A stretch of 64,000 nucleotides of DNA from JBMOOG01 sp049324535 (GTDB lineage Bacteria; Pseudomonadota; Alphaproteobacteria; Rhodobacterales; Rhodobacteraceae): assembly GCA_049324535.1 (NCBI GenBank), contig JBMOOG010000001.1:310001-374000 (forward strand), written 5' to 3'. This document shows positions 41,621 through 49,774 of this stretch, piece by piece (positions within the stretch are counted from its first letter, which is position 1; each line of letters opens with the position of its first letter). The notes under the pieces were generated by a model. That model did no database searches. It saw only the letters and a list, made by a program, of their open reading frames with translations, and had not been told where the DNA came from. The position numbers and the translations under genes are program-made.

Positions 41621-42445
41621 ATGCCCCTGGATGCCAGAGCCGGCGAGACGCTGCTCGAGGTCACCAACATCGAGGTGATCTACAATCACGTGATCCTCGT
41701 GCTGAAGGGCGTGAGCCTGTCGGTCCCGAAGGGCGGCATCACCGCGCTTCTGGGCGGCAACGGCGCGGGCAAGACCACCACGCTCAAGGCGATCTCGAAC
41801 CTGCTGCATTCCGAACGGGGCGAGGTCACCAAGGGCCAGATCCTCTACCGCGGCGACCGGGTGCAGGACCTCGATCCCTCGGCGCTGGTCCGGCGCGGGG
41901 TCATCCAGGTGATGGAGGGCCGCCACTGCTTCGGGCACCTGACCGTCGAGGAGAACCTGCTGACCGGCGCCTACACCCGCGGCGACGGGCGCTCGGCGAT
42001 CGCGGCGGATCTCGAGCGCGTCTATGCCTACTTTCCGCGGCTCAAGGAACGCCGGAAGAGCCAGGCGGGCTACACCTCGGGGGGCGAGCAGCAGATGGTC
42101 GCGATCGGGCGGGCGCTGATGTCCCGCCCCGAGATGATCCTCCTCGACGAGCCGTCCATGGGTCTCGCCCCGCAGCTCGTCGAGCAGATCTTCGAGATCG
42201 TGAAGGCCGTGAACGAAAACGAGGGCGTGACCTTCCTTCTGGCCGAGCAGAACACCAATGTCGCGCTGCGCTTCGCGCATTACGGCTACATCCTGGAATC
42301 GGGGCGGGTGGTCATGGACGGTCCGGCCGCCGACCTGCGCGAGAACCCCGACGTGAAGGAGTTCTACCTCGGCATGTCCGACAAGGGCCGCAAGTCCTTC
42401 CGCGACGTGCGCAGCTATCGCCGCCGCAAGCGCTGGCTCTCGTGA
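41621..42445 (+). CDS. Branched-chain amino acid-type ABC transporter ATPase (LivF-like)
   Basis: 274 residues. Walker A LGGNGAGKTTTLKAIS, signature YTSGGEQQMVAIGRALM, Walker B ILLDEPSMGLAPQLVEQIF and H-loop region LLAEQNTNVALRFAHYGYIL. The C-terminal tail after DVKEFYLGM is about 20 residues longer and basic (RRRKRWLS). Second ATPase of the importer; the next gene begins within or just after its stop codon. Confidence 0.93.
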   Translation: MPLDARAGETLLEVTNIEVIYNHVILVLKGVSLSVPKGGITALLGGNGAGKTTTLKAISNLLHSERGEVTKGQILYRGDRVQDLDPSALVRRGVIQVMEGRHCFGHLTVEENLLTGAYTRGDGRSAIAADLERVYAYFPRLKERRKSQAGYTSGGEQQMVAIGRALMSRPEMILLDEPSMGLAPQLVEQIFEIVKAVNENEGVTFLLAEQNTNVALRFAHYGYILESGRVVMDGPAADLRENPDVKEFYLGMSDKGRKSFRDVRSYRRRKRWLS

Positions 42446-42459
42446 TGAAGGATCGTGCC

Positions 42460-43629
42460 GTGACCCATTTCGACAGTCTCGAGACCCGGTCCGACGACGA
42501 GCGCGCCACCGCCCAGCTCGCGGCGCTGAACGCGCGGCTCGCGCAGAACGGGCTCGGCCCGCTGCGCGCGATCGCCGAACTCGCCGGCCTTCCGGTGCTG
42601 CGCAAGTCCGATCTGGCCGCCCGCCAGAAGGCGACGCCGCCCTTCGGAGGGCTGCCGGTCGCGAACGCCGCCCATGTCTTCCAGTCGCCGGGCCCGATCT
42701 ACGAGCCGGGCGGAATCACTCATGACTGGTGGCGGATGGGCCGGTTCCTGCACGCCTGCGGGATCGGGGCCGGCGACATCGTGCAGAACTGCTTCGGCTA
42801 CCACCTGACACCGGCCGGCATGATCTTCGAATCCGGTGCGCGCGCGGTGGGGGCGGCCGTGCTGCCCGCCGGGACCGGCCAGACCGAACTGCAGGTGCGC
42901 GCGGCCGTCGACATCGGAACCACCGCCTATGCCGGCACGCCGGACTACCTGAAGGTGATCCTCGACAAGGCCGACGAGATGGGGGAACGCCTCCGGATCC
43001 GCCGGGCCGCCGTGGGGGGTGGTGCGCTCTTCCCGTCGCTCCGACGGGAGTACGCCGACCGCGGCATCACCTGCCTTCAGTGCTACGCCACGGCCGATCT
43101 CGGCAACATCGCCTACGAAAGCCCGGCGATGGAGGGCATGATCGTCGACGAGGGGGTGATCGTCGAGATCGTGCGCCCGGGCACCGGCGACCCGGTCCCC
43201 GAGGGCGAGGTCGGCGAGGTGGTGGTGACCACGCTCAACCCCGACTATCCGCTGATCCGGTTTGCCACCGGCGATCTGTCGGCGGTGCTGCCGGGGCGGT
43301 CGCCCTGCGGGCGCACCAACCTGCGCATCCGCGGCTGGATGGGCCGCGCCGACCAGACCACCAAGATCAAGGGCATGTTCGTTCGCCCCGAGCAGGTGGC
43401 GGCCCTGGTCGCCCGCCACCCCGAGGTGATCCGCGCCCGCATCATCGCCACCCGCGAGGGCGAGATGGACGCGATGACCGTGCGGCTGGAAACCCCGGCC
43501 GACGATCCCGCCCGTTACGAGGGATCGGTGATCGAGACGCTGAAGATGCGTGGCCGGGTCGAGATCGTTCCGCCCGGCAGCCTGCCGAACGACGGCAAGG
43601 TGATCGAGGATCTGCGCCGCTACGACTGA
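42460..43629 (+). CDS. Phenylacetate-CoA ligase-like (PaaK family) protein
   Basis: 389 residues from GTG 42460, which has AAGGA eight bases upstream; ATG 42445, overlapping the ATPase stop, is an alternative adding five residues. The fold is PaaK-like: FSYH-like block NCFGYHLTPAGMIFE, QCYATADLGNIAYES, VVVTTLNPDYPLIRFATGDL and the hinge MGRADQTTKIKGMFVRPEQV. Where PaaK has a Ser/Thr/Gly P-loop, this reads VFQSPGPIYEPGG, so ATP use is in doubt. This seems a conserved subfamily linked to such importers. It may activate, bind or modify the imported acid. Confidence 0.87.
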   Translation: MTHFDSLETRSDDERATAQLAALNARLAQNGLGPLRAIAELAGLPVLRKSDLAARQKATPPFGGLPVANAAHVFQSPGPIYEPGGITHDWWRMGRFLHACGIGAGDIVQNCFGYHLTPAGMIFESGARAVGAAVLPAGTGQTELQVRAAVDIGTTAYAGTPDYLKVILDKADEMGERLRIRRAAVGGGALFPSLRREYADRGITCLQCYATADLGNIAYESPAMEGMIVDEGVIVEIVRPGTGDPVPEGEVGEVVVTTLNPDYPLIRFATGDLSAVLPGRSPCGRTNLRIRGWMGRADQTTKIKGMFVRPEQVAALVARHPEVIRARIIATREGEMDAMTVRLETPADDPARYEGSVIETLKMRGRVEIVPPGSLPNDGKVIEDLRRYD

Positions 43630-43648
43630 CCGGGAACCGGCCCTGCGG

Positions 43649-43693
43649 CTTCTCCTCGGACCAATACCCCGGGGGTGCGGGGGCAGCGCCCCC
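43649..43693 (-). repeat. Dispersed GC-hairpin intergenic repeat, copy C (inverted)
   Basis: Read on the minus strand: GGGGGCGCTGCCCCC (43693-43679), then CACCCCCGGGGTATT and a GAGGAGAAG tail. Lies between the convergent ligase-like gene and rpmJ. Confidence 0.8.
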
Positions 43694-43806
43694 GCCCGTG
43701 CCGCTGGCCCGCCGGGTGCCGGGAAGCGCACGCCCGGGCCATGCAAACGCCAAGGGGGCCGCTGCGTCCCGCGCAGCGGCCCCCGGCTATAGTCCTGGCC
43801 GAAACG

Positions 43807-43932
43807 TCAGCCCTGGCGGGCCTTGTAGCGCTTCTGCGTCTTGTTGATCACGTAGATGCGGCCCTTGCGGCGCACGATCTGGCAATCGCGGTGGCGCGTC
43901 TTCAGCGAGCGGAGCGAGTTCGCAACCTTCAT
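43807..43932 (-). CDS. rpmJ: 50S ribosomal protein L36 (zinc-free form)
   Basis: 41 residues: MKVANSLRSLKTRHRDC, then RRKGRIYVINKTQKRYKAR. It has the single Cys and extra length of the zinc-independent (C-minus) L36, not the four-ligand form. L36 sits near helix 89-91 of 23S rRNA. Too short for usual ORF cut-offs. GAGACACGATG places AGGAGACACG before the ATG. A single gene, divergent in position from nothing; tRNA-Val lies 61 bases upstream on the same strand. Confidence 0.93.
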   Translation of the reverse strand: MKVANSLRSLKTRHRDCQIVRRKGRIYVINKTQKRYKARQG

Positions 43933-43993
43933 CGTGTCTCCTTCGCGGCGCCGGTGCGCCCCTTATACCCGTGCCCCAGAGAGGCGGTGAACA

Positions 43994-44068
43994 TGGTGGG
44001 CGGTACTGGGATCGAACCAGTGGCCACTACGATGTCAACGTAGTGCTCTACCGCTGAGCTAACCGCCC
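43994..44068 (-). tRNA. tRNA-Val (anticodon GAC)
   Basis: 75 bases with CCA encoded. Acceptor GGGCGGT pairs with ACCGCCC, D arm GCTC/GAGC, anticodon stem CTACG/CGTAG with loop TTGACAT, T arm ACTGG/CCAGT with loop TTCGATC. Anticodon GAC reads GUC and GUU. Confidence 0.97.
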
Positions 44069-44217
44069 ACATCGGCCTGTCCGCTCCCCGTCCGGTCATG
44101 CCGGTGCCGGGCTCGTCCACGCCAGTCCGCGCGTCTATAAAAGGAGTCGCCGGGCCTTTCAAGGGGGTTTGGCCGGCTGCATTTGCCGCCTATAGTCGGG
44201 GGACAAGAGGAGGCGCA

Positions 44218-45081
44218 ATGTCCGATCCGTCGTACCGTCTGCTTCAGCCCGGCTGCCAGACCACCGCCGTGGTCTTCGCCTCGCCGCACAGCGGGCGCGA
44301 CTATCCCGCCGCGTTCCTGCGGCAGTCGGTTCTGGACGAAACGACGATCCGTTCTTCGGAAGACGCCTTCGTCGATCAGCTTCTGGACGTGGTGCCCGGT
44401 CTTGGCGCGCCGCTTCTCGCGGCCGTCGCGCCGCGCGCCTACATCGATCTGAACCGGGCGGCCGACGAGCTCGATCCGGCGCTGGTCGAGGGGATCGGCC
44501 GCAGCGGCCACAATCCAAGGGTGACCTCGGGTCTGGGCGTGGTGCCGCGCGTCGTGGCGAACGGGCGGCCGATCTACCGCGGGATGATCCCCCTGGCCGA
44601 GGCGCAGAAGCGCATCGCCACCTGCTGGCATCCCTATCACGATCGTCTCCAGGACCTGCTGCTCGCGACGCGCAGCCGCTTCGGGCAGGCGATCCTTGTC
44701 GATTTCCACTCGATGCCGCACGAGGCGATAGACTCGATCGCCTCGCTCGGCGTGCGCCGCCCCGACATCGTGCTGGGCGACCGGTTCGGGGCCTCGGCCG
44801 GTCCCGAGGTGGTGGAGCGGATCGAGGATGCGTTCCGCGCCGCCGGGCTGCGGGTGATGCGCAATGCCCCCTTCGCGGGGGCCTACATCGTCCAGACCTA
44901 CGGCCGGCCGTCCATCCGCCAGCATGCGGTTCAGGTCGAGGTGGACCGGGCGCTCTACATGAACGAACGCGAGATCCGGCCGAACGGCAATTTCGACGGG
45001 TTCAAGCGGCTTCTGTCCGGCGTGCTGGCCGAGATCGTCGGGATCGGAGAGCCGAAGGCGCGGCCTCTGGCCGCGGAATAG
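44218..45081 (+). CDS. N-formylglutamate amidohydrolase family protein
   Basis: 287 residues. Family blocks: VVFASPHSGRDYPAAFL at the start with the zinc His, RSSEDAFVDQL, YIDLNRAADELDPALV, VDFHSMPHEAIDS and the C-terminal VQVEVDRALYMNE. The family releases formate and glutamate from N-formylglutamate, the last step of one histidine-degradation route, but no hut genes are near, and related proteins may act on other N-acyl amino acids. Ribosome site GAGGAGG before ATG 44218. Confidence 0.88.
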   Translation: MSDPSYRLLQPGCQTTAVVFASPHSGRDYPAAFLRQSVLDETTIRSSEDAFVDQLLDVVPGLGAPLLAAVAPRAYIDLNRAADELDPALVEGIGRSGHNPRVTSGLGVVPRVVANGRPIYRGMIPLAEAQKRIATCWHPYHDRLQDLLLATRSRFGQAILVDFHSMPHEAIDSIASLGVRRPDIVLGDRFGASAGPEVVERIEDAFRAAGLRVMRNAPFAGAYIVQTYGRPSIRQHAVQVEVDRALYMNEREIRPNGNFDGFKRLLSGVLAEIVGIGEPKARPLAAE

Positions 45082-45090
45082 GGGCTACCG

Positions 45091-46353
45091 TCAGCGCAGC
45101 GACCGGCCGCGGCGGATCGCATCCTTGCCGAAGCGGGCGCGTATGGCGTCGGTGGCGCGTTCGGCCCTTGCCCGGCGCCCGGCGTCCGGGTCGAGCAGGT
45201 CGCCCGTCGGGTCGAGGCCCGACGCCGGAACGATGCGGGATAGGCCGACGCCGATCAGGCGGAATGGTCCGGGCTCGTCCACCCGGTTGAGAAGCGCGGC
45301 GGCGGTCGAATAGATCGCGTCGGTCAGCTGCGCCGGCTCGCGCAGCGTGTGGTTGCGGGTCAGAAGCGAGAAGTCCCGCCGCCTGAGCTTGAGCGTGACG
45401 ACGCTTCCCGCGAGGCCACGCGCCTTGGCCCGGTCGGCCACCTTTTCGGACAGGCGCCACAGATGGCCGTCCAGAACGCTGCGATCGGCCGTGTCCTCGA
45501 AGAGCGTCGTCTCGTTCGAGATCGACCGCACCGGAGCATCCGGGTTGACCGGCCGCCGGTCCTCGCCGCGCGCCAGATGCCAGAGCCGGTCGCCCTCGCG
45601 GCCGAAGCGCGCAACGAGCGCCTCGCGATCCCAGCGGAGGAGGTCCTCGACCGTGCGGATGCCGGACCCGGCAAGGCGGTCCTGCATGGCGGCCCCCACC
45701 CCCCAGATTATGCGCACCGGCTGTCGCGCGAGGAACCCGGCGGCTTCGGCGCGGCCGATCACGGTGAAGCCGCGCGGCTTGTCGAGATCCGAGGCGATCT
45801 TGGCGAGGAACTTGTTGTGCGACAGGCCGATCGAGATGGTGATCCCCTGCTCGGCCTCGACGTCGCGCGCGATGCGGGCAAGAAGAACCGCGGGCGGTGC
45901 GCCATGCAGGCGGCGGGTGCCGGTCAGGTCGAGGAAGGCCTCGTCCAGGGACAGCGGCTCGACCAGCGGGGTCAGTGCACGGAAGCGGTCGAGGATGGCC
46001 CGCGACACCTCCGCGTAGCGCGCCATCCGGGGCCGGACGACCACGGCCGAGGGGCAGAGCTTCAGCGCCTGGAAAGACGGCATGGCCGAGCGCACGCCGT
46101 AGATCCGCGCGATGTAGCAGGCGGTGGAGACGACGCCGCGGTGACCGCCGCCGACGATCACCGGCCGGTCGCGCAGGCCGGGATCGTCGTGCTTTTCCAC
46201 GGCCGCGTAGAAGGCATCGCAGTCCAGATGGGCGATCCCGAGATCGAGGAGCTCGGGGTGGGCCAGCAGGCGCCGGCGGCCGCAGGACGGGCATCGCCCT
46301 CCCGAAGGCAGGCCGTCGAAAACGGCAAGGCAGTCGCGGCACAGGGCAGGCAT
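45091..46353 (-). CDS. dinB: DNA polymerase IV (Y family) with N-terminal zinc ribbon
   Basis: 420 residues. The polymerase part has HLDCDAFYAAVEK (first catalytic Asp), VVSTACYIARIYGVRSAMP and the SLDEAFLDLTG site (Asp-Glu pair), then the helix-hairpin-helix region IWGVGAAMQDRLAGSGI and the little-finger domain. The first 30 residues form an extra CxxC...CxxC ribbon (C5, C8, C21, C24) not present in E. coli DinB. The enzyme copies past damaged bases with low fidelity. No typical C-terminal clamp motif was seen; it ends RFGKDAIRRGRSLR. The frame upstream of ATG 46353 is not conserved. Confidence 0.92.
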   Translation of the reverse strand: MPALCRDCLAVFDGLPSGGRCPSCGRRRLLAHPELLDLGIAHLDCDAFYAAVEKHDDPGLRDRPVIVGGGHRGVVSTACYIARIYGVRSAMPSFQALKLCPSAVVVRPRMARYAEVSRAILDRFRALTPLVEPLSLDEAFLDLTGTRRLHGAPPAVLLARIARDVEAEQGITISIGLSHNKFLAKIASDLDKPRGFTVIGRAEAAGFLARQPVRIIWGVGAAMQDRLAGSGIRTVEDLLRWDREALVARFGREGDRLWHLARGEDRRPVNPDAPVRSISNETTLFEDTADRSVLDGHLWRLSEKVADRAKARGLAGSVVTLKLRRRDFSLLTRNHTLREPAQLTDAIYSTAAALLNRVDEPGPFRLIGVGLSRIVPASGLDPTGDLLDPDAGRRARAERATDAIRARFGKDAIRRGRSLR

Positions 46354-46545
46354 GCCTGATGCTAGCAGCAAAGGCCGCCGCCGGAAATCGCCCCGGACTG
46401 TTCGGCAACGATCGACAGATTGTGTGCAACCATAGCGTGCATGACCCCGAATGGCCCACGCCACGCCATGTTTCGGCCATGGCGGCCCGGCATCTTAACC
46501 ATGAAGCGGCAGGGAAGGCCGCAGGCCAGACACGGGATTGGAACC

Positions 46546-46710
46546 ATGAAACTTGCTTCGATCATCGCCCGCTTCACGCGTCCGCAGGCCCCCAAGGAGG
46601 CCGTGTTCGAGCAGCGCCTGCAGAAGATGACCGCGCCGACCGCGCGCCCGCGCCGGTCCAAGCCGGTCGTCGCTCCGTCGGCCTTCCGGTTCTCGCGGGC
46701 GACGGCCTGA
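46546..46710 (+). CDS. Possible small basic protein
   Basis: 54 residues: a hydrophobic/basic start MKLASIIARFTRPQAPKEAV, then a stretch rich in Arg, Pro and Ala ending SAFRFSRATA. Between dinB (divergent) and mipZ (convergent), in an otherwise empty 450-base interval. The ribosome site is weak. No family recognised; it may not be expressed. Confidence 0.35.
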   Translation: MKLASIIARFTRPQAPKEAVFEQRLQKMTAPTARPRRSKPVVAPSAFRFSRATA

Positions 46711-46803
46711 CCGCCCGCCCGCGCCGGCGTCCCGACCCATGCCGGCGCCAGGACCGCGCGGCGATGCGCGAAACCGACCCTCTGCGGTCACGGCAACGCC
46801 GCT

Positions 46804-47613
46804 CTAGAAGTTGGCGTCGACCCCGGGAAGGCGCAGGGCCTTGACCAGATCGCGCAATTCCTGCCGCGCGGCGACGTTCGAGATGTTCAGGTGCTCGACA
46901 CCCACATCGCGCAGGTCAAGAAGCGTAAGCCCGCGCGGAAACAGCTCGCGGAAGATCACCCGTTCGGAAAAGCCGGGCGCCACGCGGAAACCGATCCGCT
47001 TCGAGAGCTGCTCCAGCGCCTCGCCCACCTTGCGCTTGTTGTGCATGTGCTGGGCACCGAGGCGGTTGCGAAGCACGATCCAGTCGATGGGCTTGAGGCC
47101 CGCCCGCGCCCGCAGCTGCCGAGCATTCCAGACCATTTCGGAATAGATCGAGGGGCCGATGACCCGGCTGGTGTCGGGATCGACCCGCGCCAGCAGGTCG
47201 AAGTCGATGAAGCTGTCGTTGAGGGGCGTGATGAGCGTATCGGCCAGCGAATGCGCCACCTGGCTCAGCCGCGTGTGCGATCCCGGGCAGTCGATGACGA
47301 TGAAATCGGCCTCCTGCTCGAGTCCCGCGACCGCCGCCGAAAGCCGGTGGTCATGCACGCTGTCGCCGGTCGCGATCTGGCCCTGATCCACCTCGGGAAG
47401 GTCGCGGTATTCGGGGGTCGGCAGGTTGAGGTTCTCGCGCAGCGCGTAGCTCAGGCGGTTCTCGATGTAGCGCCCGAAGCTGCGCTGGCGCAGGTCGAGA
47501 TCGAGCGCGCCGACCTTGTGGCCCATGCGGGCCAGCGCGGTGGCCACATGCATGCAGGTGGTGGACTTGCCCGACCCGCCCTTTTCGTTGCCGACAACGA
47601 TGATATGCGCCAC
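46804..47613 (-). CDS. mipZ: MipZ-type ParA ATPase, division-site positioning
   Basis: 269 residues. Deviant Walker A GNEKGGSGKSTT, switch I DLDLRQRSFGRYIENR, and switch II FIVIDCPGSHTRLSQ. The block VWNARQLRARAGLKPIDWIVLRNR and SERVIFRELFPRGLTLLDL match MipZ rather than ParA or Soj. In Caulobacter and relatives MipZ forms a bipolar gradient from ParB at the origin and keeps FtsZ at midcell. No parB is near. An rpmE terminator lies just upstream. Confidence 0.93.
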   Translation of the reverse strand: MAHIIVVGNEKGGSGKSTTCMHVATALARMGHKVGALDLDLRQRSFGRYIENRLSYALRENLNLPTPEYRDLPEVDQGQIATGDSVHDHRLSAAVAGLEQEADFIVIDCPGSHTRLSQVAHSLADTLITPLNDSFIDFDLLARVDPDTSRVIGPSIYSEMVWNARQLRARAGLKPIDWIVLRNRLGAQHMHNKRKVGEALEQLSKRIGFRVAPGFSERVIFRELFPRGLTLLDLRDVGVEHLNISNVAARQELRDLVKALRLPGVDANF

Positions 47614-47640
47614 GTGTCCTGTCCCTGAACCCGACTCAAA

Positions 47641-47664
47641 AGGCGCGCCGTTTCCAGCGCGCCT
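47641..47664 (-). terminator. Terminator after rpmE
   Basis: AGGCGCGC at 47641-47648 and GCGCGCCT at 47657-47664 with an 8-base loop; on the minus strand a TTTT run follows, as in a Rho-independent terminator. It separates rpmE from mipZ. Confidence 0.75.
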
Positions 47665-47706
47665 CTACAATATCTTGTGCGCCACCCGAGGGGAAGCGCA
47701 ACCGGC

Positions 47707-47928
47707 TCAGAACCCGAGGCCGGCGTACTTGTTCTTGAACTTCGACACGCGGCCGCCGGTGTCCAGCAGCTTGGTGCCGCCGCCGGTCCAGGCGGGGTGG
47801 GCCAGCGGGTCGATGTCGAGCGCCAGCGTGTCGCCCTCCTTGCCCCAGGTCGAGCGGGTCCGGTAGGTCGAGCCGTCGGTCATCTTGACGGTGATGAAGT
47901 GATAGTCGGGATGGGTATCGGCTTTCAT
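47707..47928 (-). CDS. rpmE: 50S ribosomal protein L31 (zinc-free form)
   Basis: 73 residues: MKADTHPDYHFITVKMTDGS, TRSTWGKEGDTLALDIDP, HPAWTGGGTKLLDTGGRV and KFKNKYAGLGF. The CxxC zinc motif of classical L31 is absent, so this is the C-minus form. L31 bridges the two ribosomal subunits. Follows rplS by one base and is followed by a terminator. Confidence 0.94.
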   Translation of the reverse strand: MKADTHPDYHFITVKMTDGSTYRTRSTWGKEGDTLALDIDPLAHPAWTGGGTKLLDTGGRVSKFKNKYAGLGF

Positions 47929-47929
47929 C

Positions 47930-48304
47930 TCACTCGTCCTTCGCCTTGTAGTTGGTGACTTCGGCGATGCGGGCGGATTTGCCGCGGCGATCGCGCAGAT
48001 AGTAGAGCTTGGCGCGGCGGACGCGGCCGCGGCGCACGACCTCGATCGAGTCGATGTTGGTCGAGTAGAGCGGGAACACCCGTTCCACGCCTTCACCGAA
48101 CGAGATCTTGCGGACGGTGAACGAAGCCGCCAGCGTGTTGCCGCCCTTGCGGCCGATCACGACGCCTTCGTAGTTCTGCACGCGCGAGCGCGTGCCCTCG
48201 GTCACCTTGTAGCCGACGCGCACGGTGTCGCCGGCCTTGAAGTCGGGAATGGTCTTGCCGAGGCTGGCGATCTGCTCGGCCTCGATCTGCGCGATCAGGT
48301 CCAT
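47930..48304 (-). CDS. rplS: 50S ribosomal protein L19
   Basis: 124 residues. Typical L19: FKAGDTVRVGYKVTEGTRSR, QNYEGVVIGRKGG, SFTVRKISFGEGVERVFPLYS and RRGRVRRAKLYYLRDRRGKSARI. Lies at the 30S-50S interface. Part of the rpsP-rimM-trmD-rplS group conserved in bacteria; rpmE follows after one base, so both probably share one transcript. Confidence 0.96.
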   Translation of the reverse strand: MDLIAQIEAEQIASLGKTIPDFKAGDTVRVGYKVTEGTRSRVQNYEGVVIGRKGGNTLAASFTVRKISFGEGVERVFPLYSTNIDSIEVVRRGRVRRAKLYYLRDRRGKSARIAEVTNYKAKDE

Positions 48305-48356
48305 CGCACGCTCCTATGGTTGCCCGCGGTGGTTCCGCGGAGGTGTTGGCACGGCC

Positions 48357-49220
48357 TCAGAGCTCTCGGTCTTCATCCGGGTCCCTGCCGTGCGTCGCGC
48401 ACCAGGCCCGCCAGAGGTCAGGTCGTCGTTCCTTCGTCAGCCTTTCGGCCATCTCCCTCCGCCAGGCGGCGATCTTCGCGTGATTGCCCGACAGAAGCAC
48501 TTCGGGTATCGCGCGGCCGTCCCAGTCGGCGGGCCTTGTGTATTGCGGGTGTTCCAGAAGCCCGTCCGAAAAGGATTCCTCCTCGGTGGACGCCTGATTC
48601 CCAAGCACGCGGGGTATAAGGCGGACCGTCGCGTCGATCAAGACCTGTGCGGCGATCTCGCCGCCGGTCAGGACATAGTCGCCGATCGACACCTCCTCGA
48701 CGGCGAAGGCGTCGAGAACCCGCTGGTCCACGCCCTCGAAGCGGCCGCAGAGGATGGTCATGCCGTCCGTCTGCGCAAAGCGCCGGGCCAGGGCCTGCGT
48801 GAAGGGGCGGCCGCGAGGCGACAGGTAGACGACCGGCCAGCGGTCACGTCCGGTCGGCGTGCCCGCCGAGGCCTCGGTCAGCGCCGACGCGACCACATCG
48901 GCGCGCAGCACCATGCCGGCCCCGCCGCCCGCCGGCGTGTCGTCGACGTTGCGGTGCCGGCCGATCCCGTGCGGGCGCAGATCGAAGGTCTCGAGCGCCC
49001 AGAGCCCTTCGGCCAGCGCCTTGCCGGTCAGGCTCAGGCCCAGCGTGCCGGGAAAGGCCTCGGGGAACAGCGTGACGATGCGGGCGCACCAGGCGCCGCG
49101 AACGCGGGGCGGACCGGACATGAGCTCGCGCGGGCGCAGCGTCGGTCCGACCGCCAGCCGGCCGTGGGATCGCAGCGTCTTCGGCGGGGCGTCGGGCGTG
49201 TCGGAACTGTCGTCGGTCAT
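48357..49220 (-). CDS. trmD: tRNA (guanine(37)-N1)-methyltransferase
   Basis: 287 residues. SPOUT knot fold: IVTLFPEAFPGTLGLSLTG, PAGGGAGMVLRADVV, LCGRFEGVDQRVLDAF, GDYVLTGGEIAAQVLIDAT and the catalytic loop YTRPADWDGRAIPEVLLSGNH. It methylates G37 of tRNAs reading CUN, CCN and CGG, preventing frameshifts. The start at ATG 49220 gives about 33 residues before the core (ending PRELM), an extension I know from related Rhodobacterales; ATG 49121 would give the shorter common form. Confidence 0.93.
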   Translation of the reverse strand: MTDDSSDTPDAPPKTLRSHGRLAVGPTLRPRELMSGPPRVRGAWCARIVTLFPEAFPGTLGLSLTGKALAEGLWALETFDLRPHGIGRHRNVDDTPAGGGAGMVLRADVVASALTEASAGTPTGRDRWPVVYLSPRGRPFTQALARRFAQTDGMTILCGRFEGVDQRVLDAFAVEEVSIGDYVLTGGEIAAQVLIDATVRLIPRVLGNQASTEEESFSDGLLEHPQYTRPADWDGRAIPEVLLSGNHAKIAAWRREMAERLTKERRPDLWRAWCATHGRDPDEDREL

Positions 49221-49333
49221 CGGGCGGTCCGCTGCGGCCGGGCCCAAGGCGGGCGCGCGGCCTTAGTCGCCCCGAAGCGCTTCCGCGTCAAGGCGTCGGG
49301 GGCCGCGCATCGCAGAGCCGCGGGCCCGCGCGA

Positions 49334-49774
49334 TCAGTAGGCGTGGCCCGAGGACCCGACCTCGGTGCAGGCTTCGTCGAGAAGTGCTTCGCCGTCGCCG
49401 TTGTCCTGCCAGGACGAGCGGAAGACAAAGGCCAGCGGAACCGCGGCGGCCGAAAGGGCGAGAGGGAGCCAGAGCGGCATCGACAGGCTGCCGCCCAGAA
49501 GACCCGAGAAGCCCCGGCCGAGCCCGAAGGTCACGAACACCAGCAGCGACTGGACCAGAGTGACGCCGCCCAGATGCAGCGCGGCCTCGGCCGGCAGCCG
49601 CACGGCCGCCGCGCCGGCCGGGACGATGGGCCGGGTCGCGTAGATCCAGGCGAGAAACACCGCCGCGAAGACCGGAAGACTGGCCAGCGGCGCCAGGGAC
49701 AGGCCGGCCAGAAGCGGCCCGAGATAGAGCAGGGCCGCGGTGGCCGTCATGCCCAGGGTGTGTCTTCCCATCAT
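49334..49774 (-). CDS. Putative integral membrane protein between rimM and trmD
   Basis: 146 residues with about four hydrophobic segments (TATAALLYLGPLLAGLSLAP, LPVFAAVFLAWIYATRP, TLVQSLLVFVTFGLGRG, PLALSAAAVPLAFVFRSSW) and a hydrophilic acidic tail ending SSGHAY. The start ATG overlaps the rimM stop by 4 bases, so it is made with the translation genes. I recognise no family. Its position in a ribosome-biogenesis operon does not by itself imply a related role. Confidence 0.75.
   Translation of the reverse strand: MMGRHTLGMTATAALLYLGPLLAGLSLAPLASLPVFAAVFLAWIYATRPIVPAGAAAVRLPAEAALHLGGVTLVQSLLVFVTFGLGRGFSGLLGGSLSMPLWLPLALSAAAVPLAFVFRSSWQDNGDGEALLDEACTEVGSSGHAY

Noticed and set aside
49264..49333. 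Small gene between trmD and the membrane ORF
   Set aside because: Only a short arginine-rich frame without start or ribosome site.
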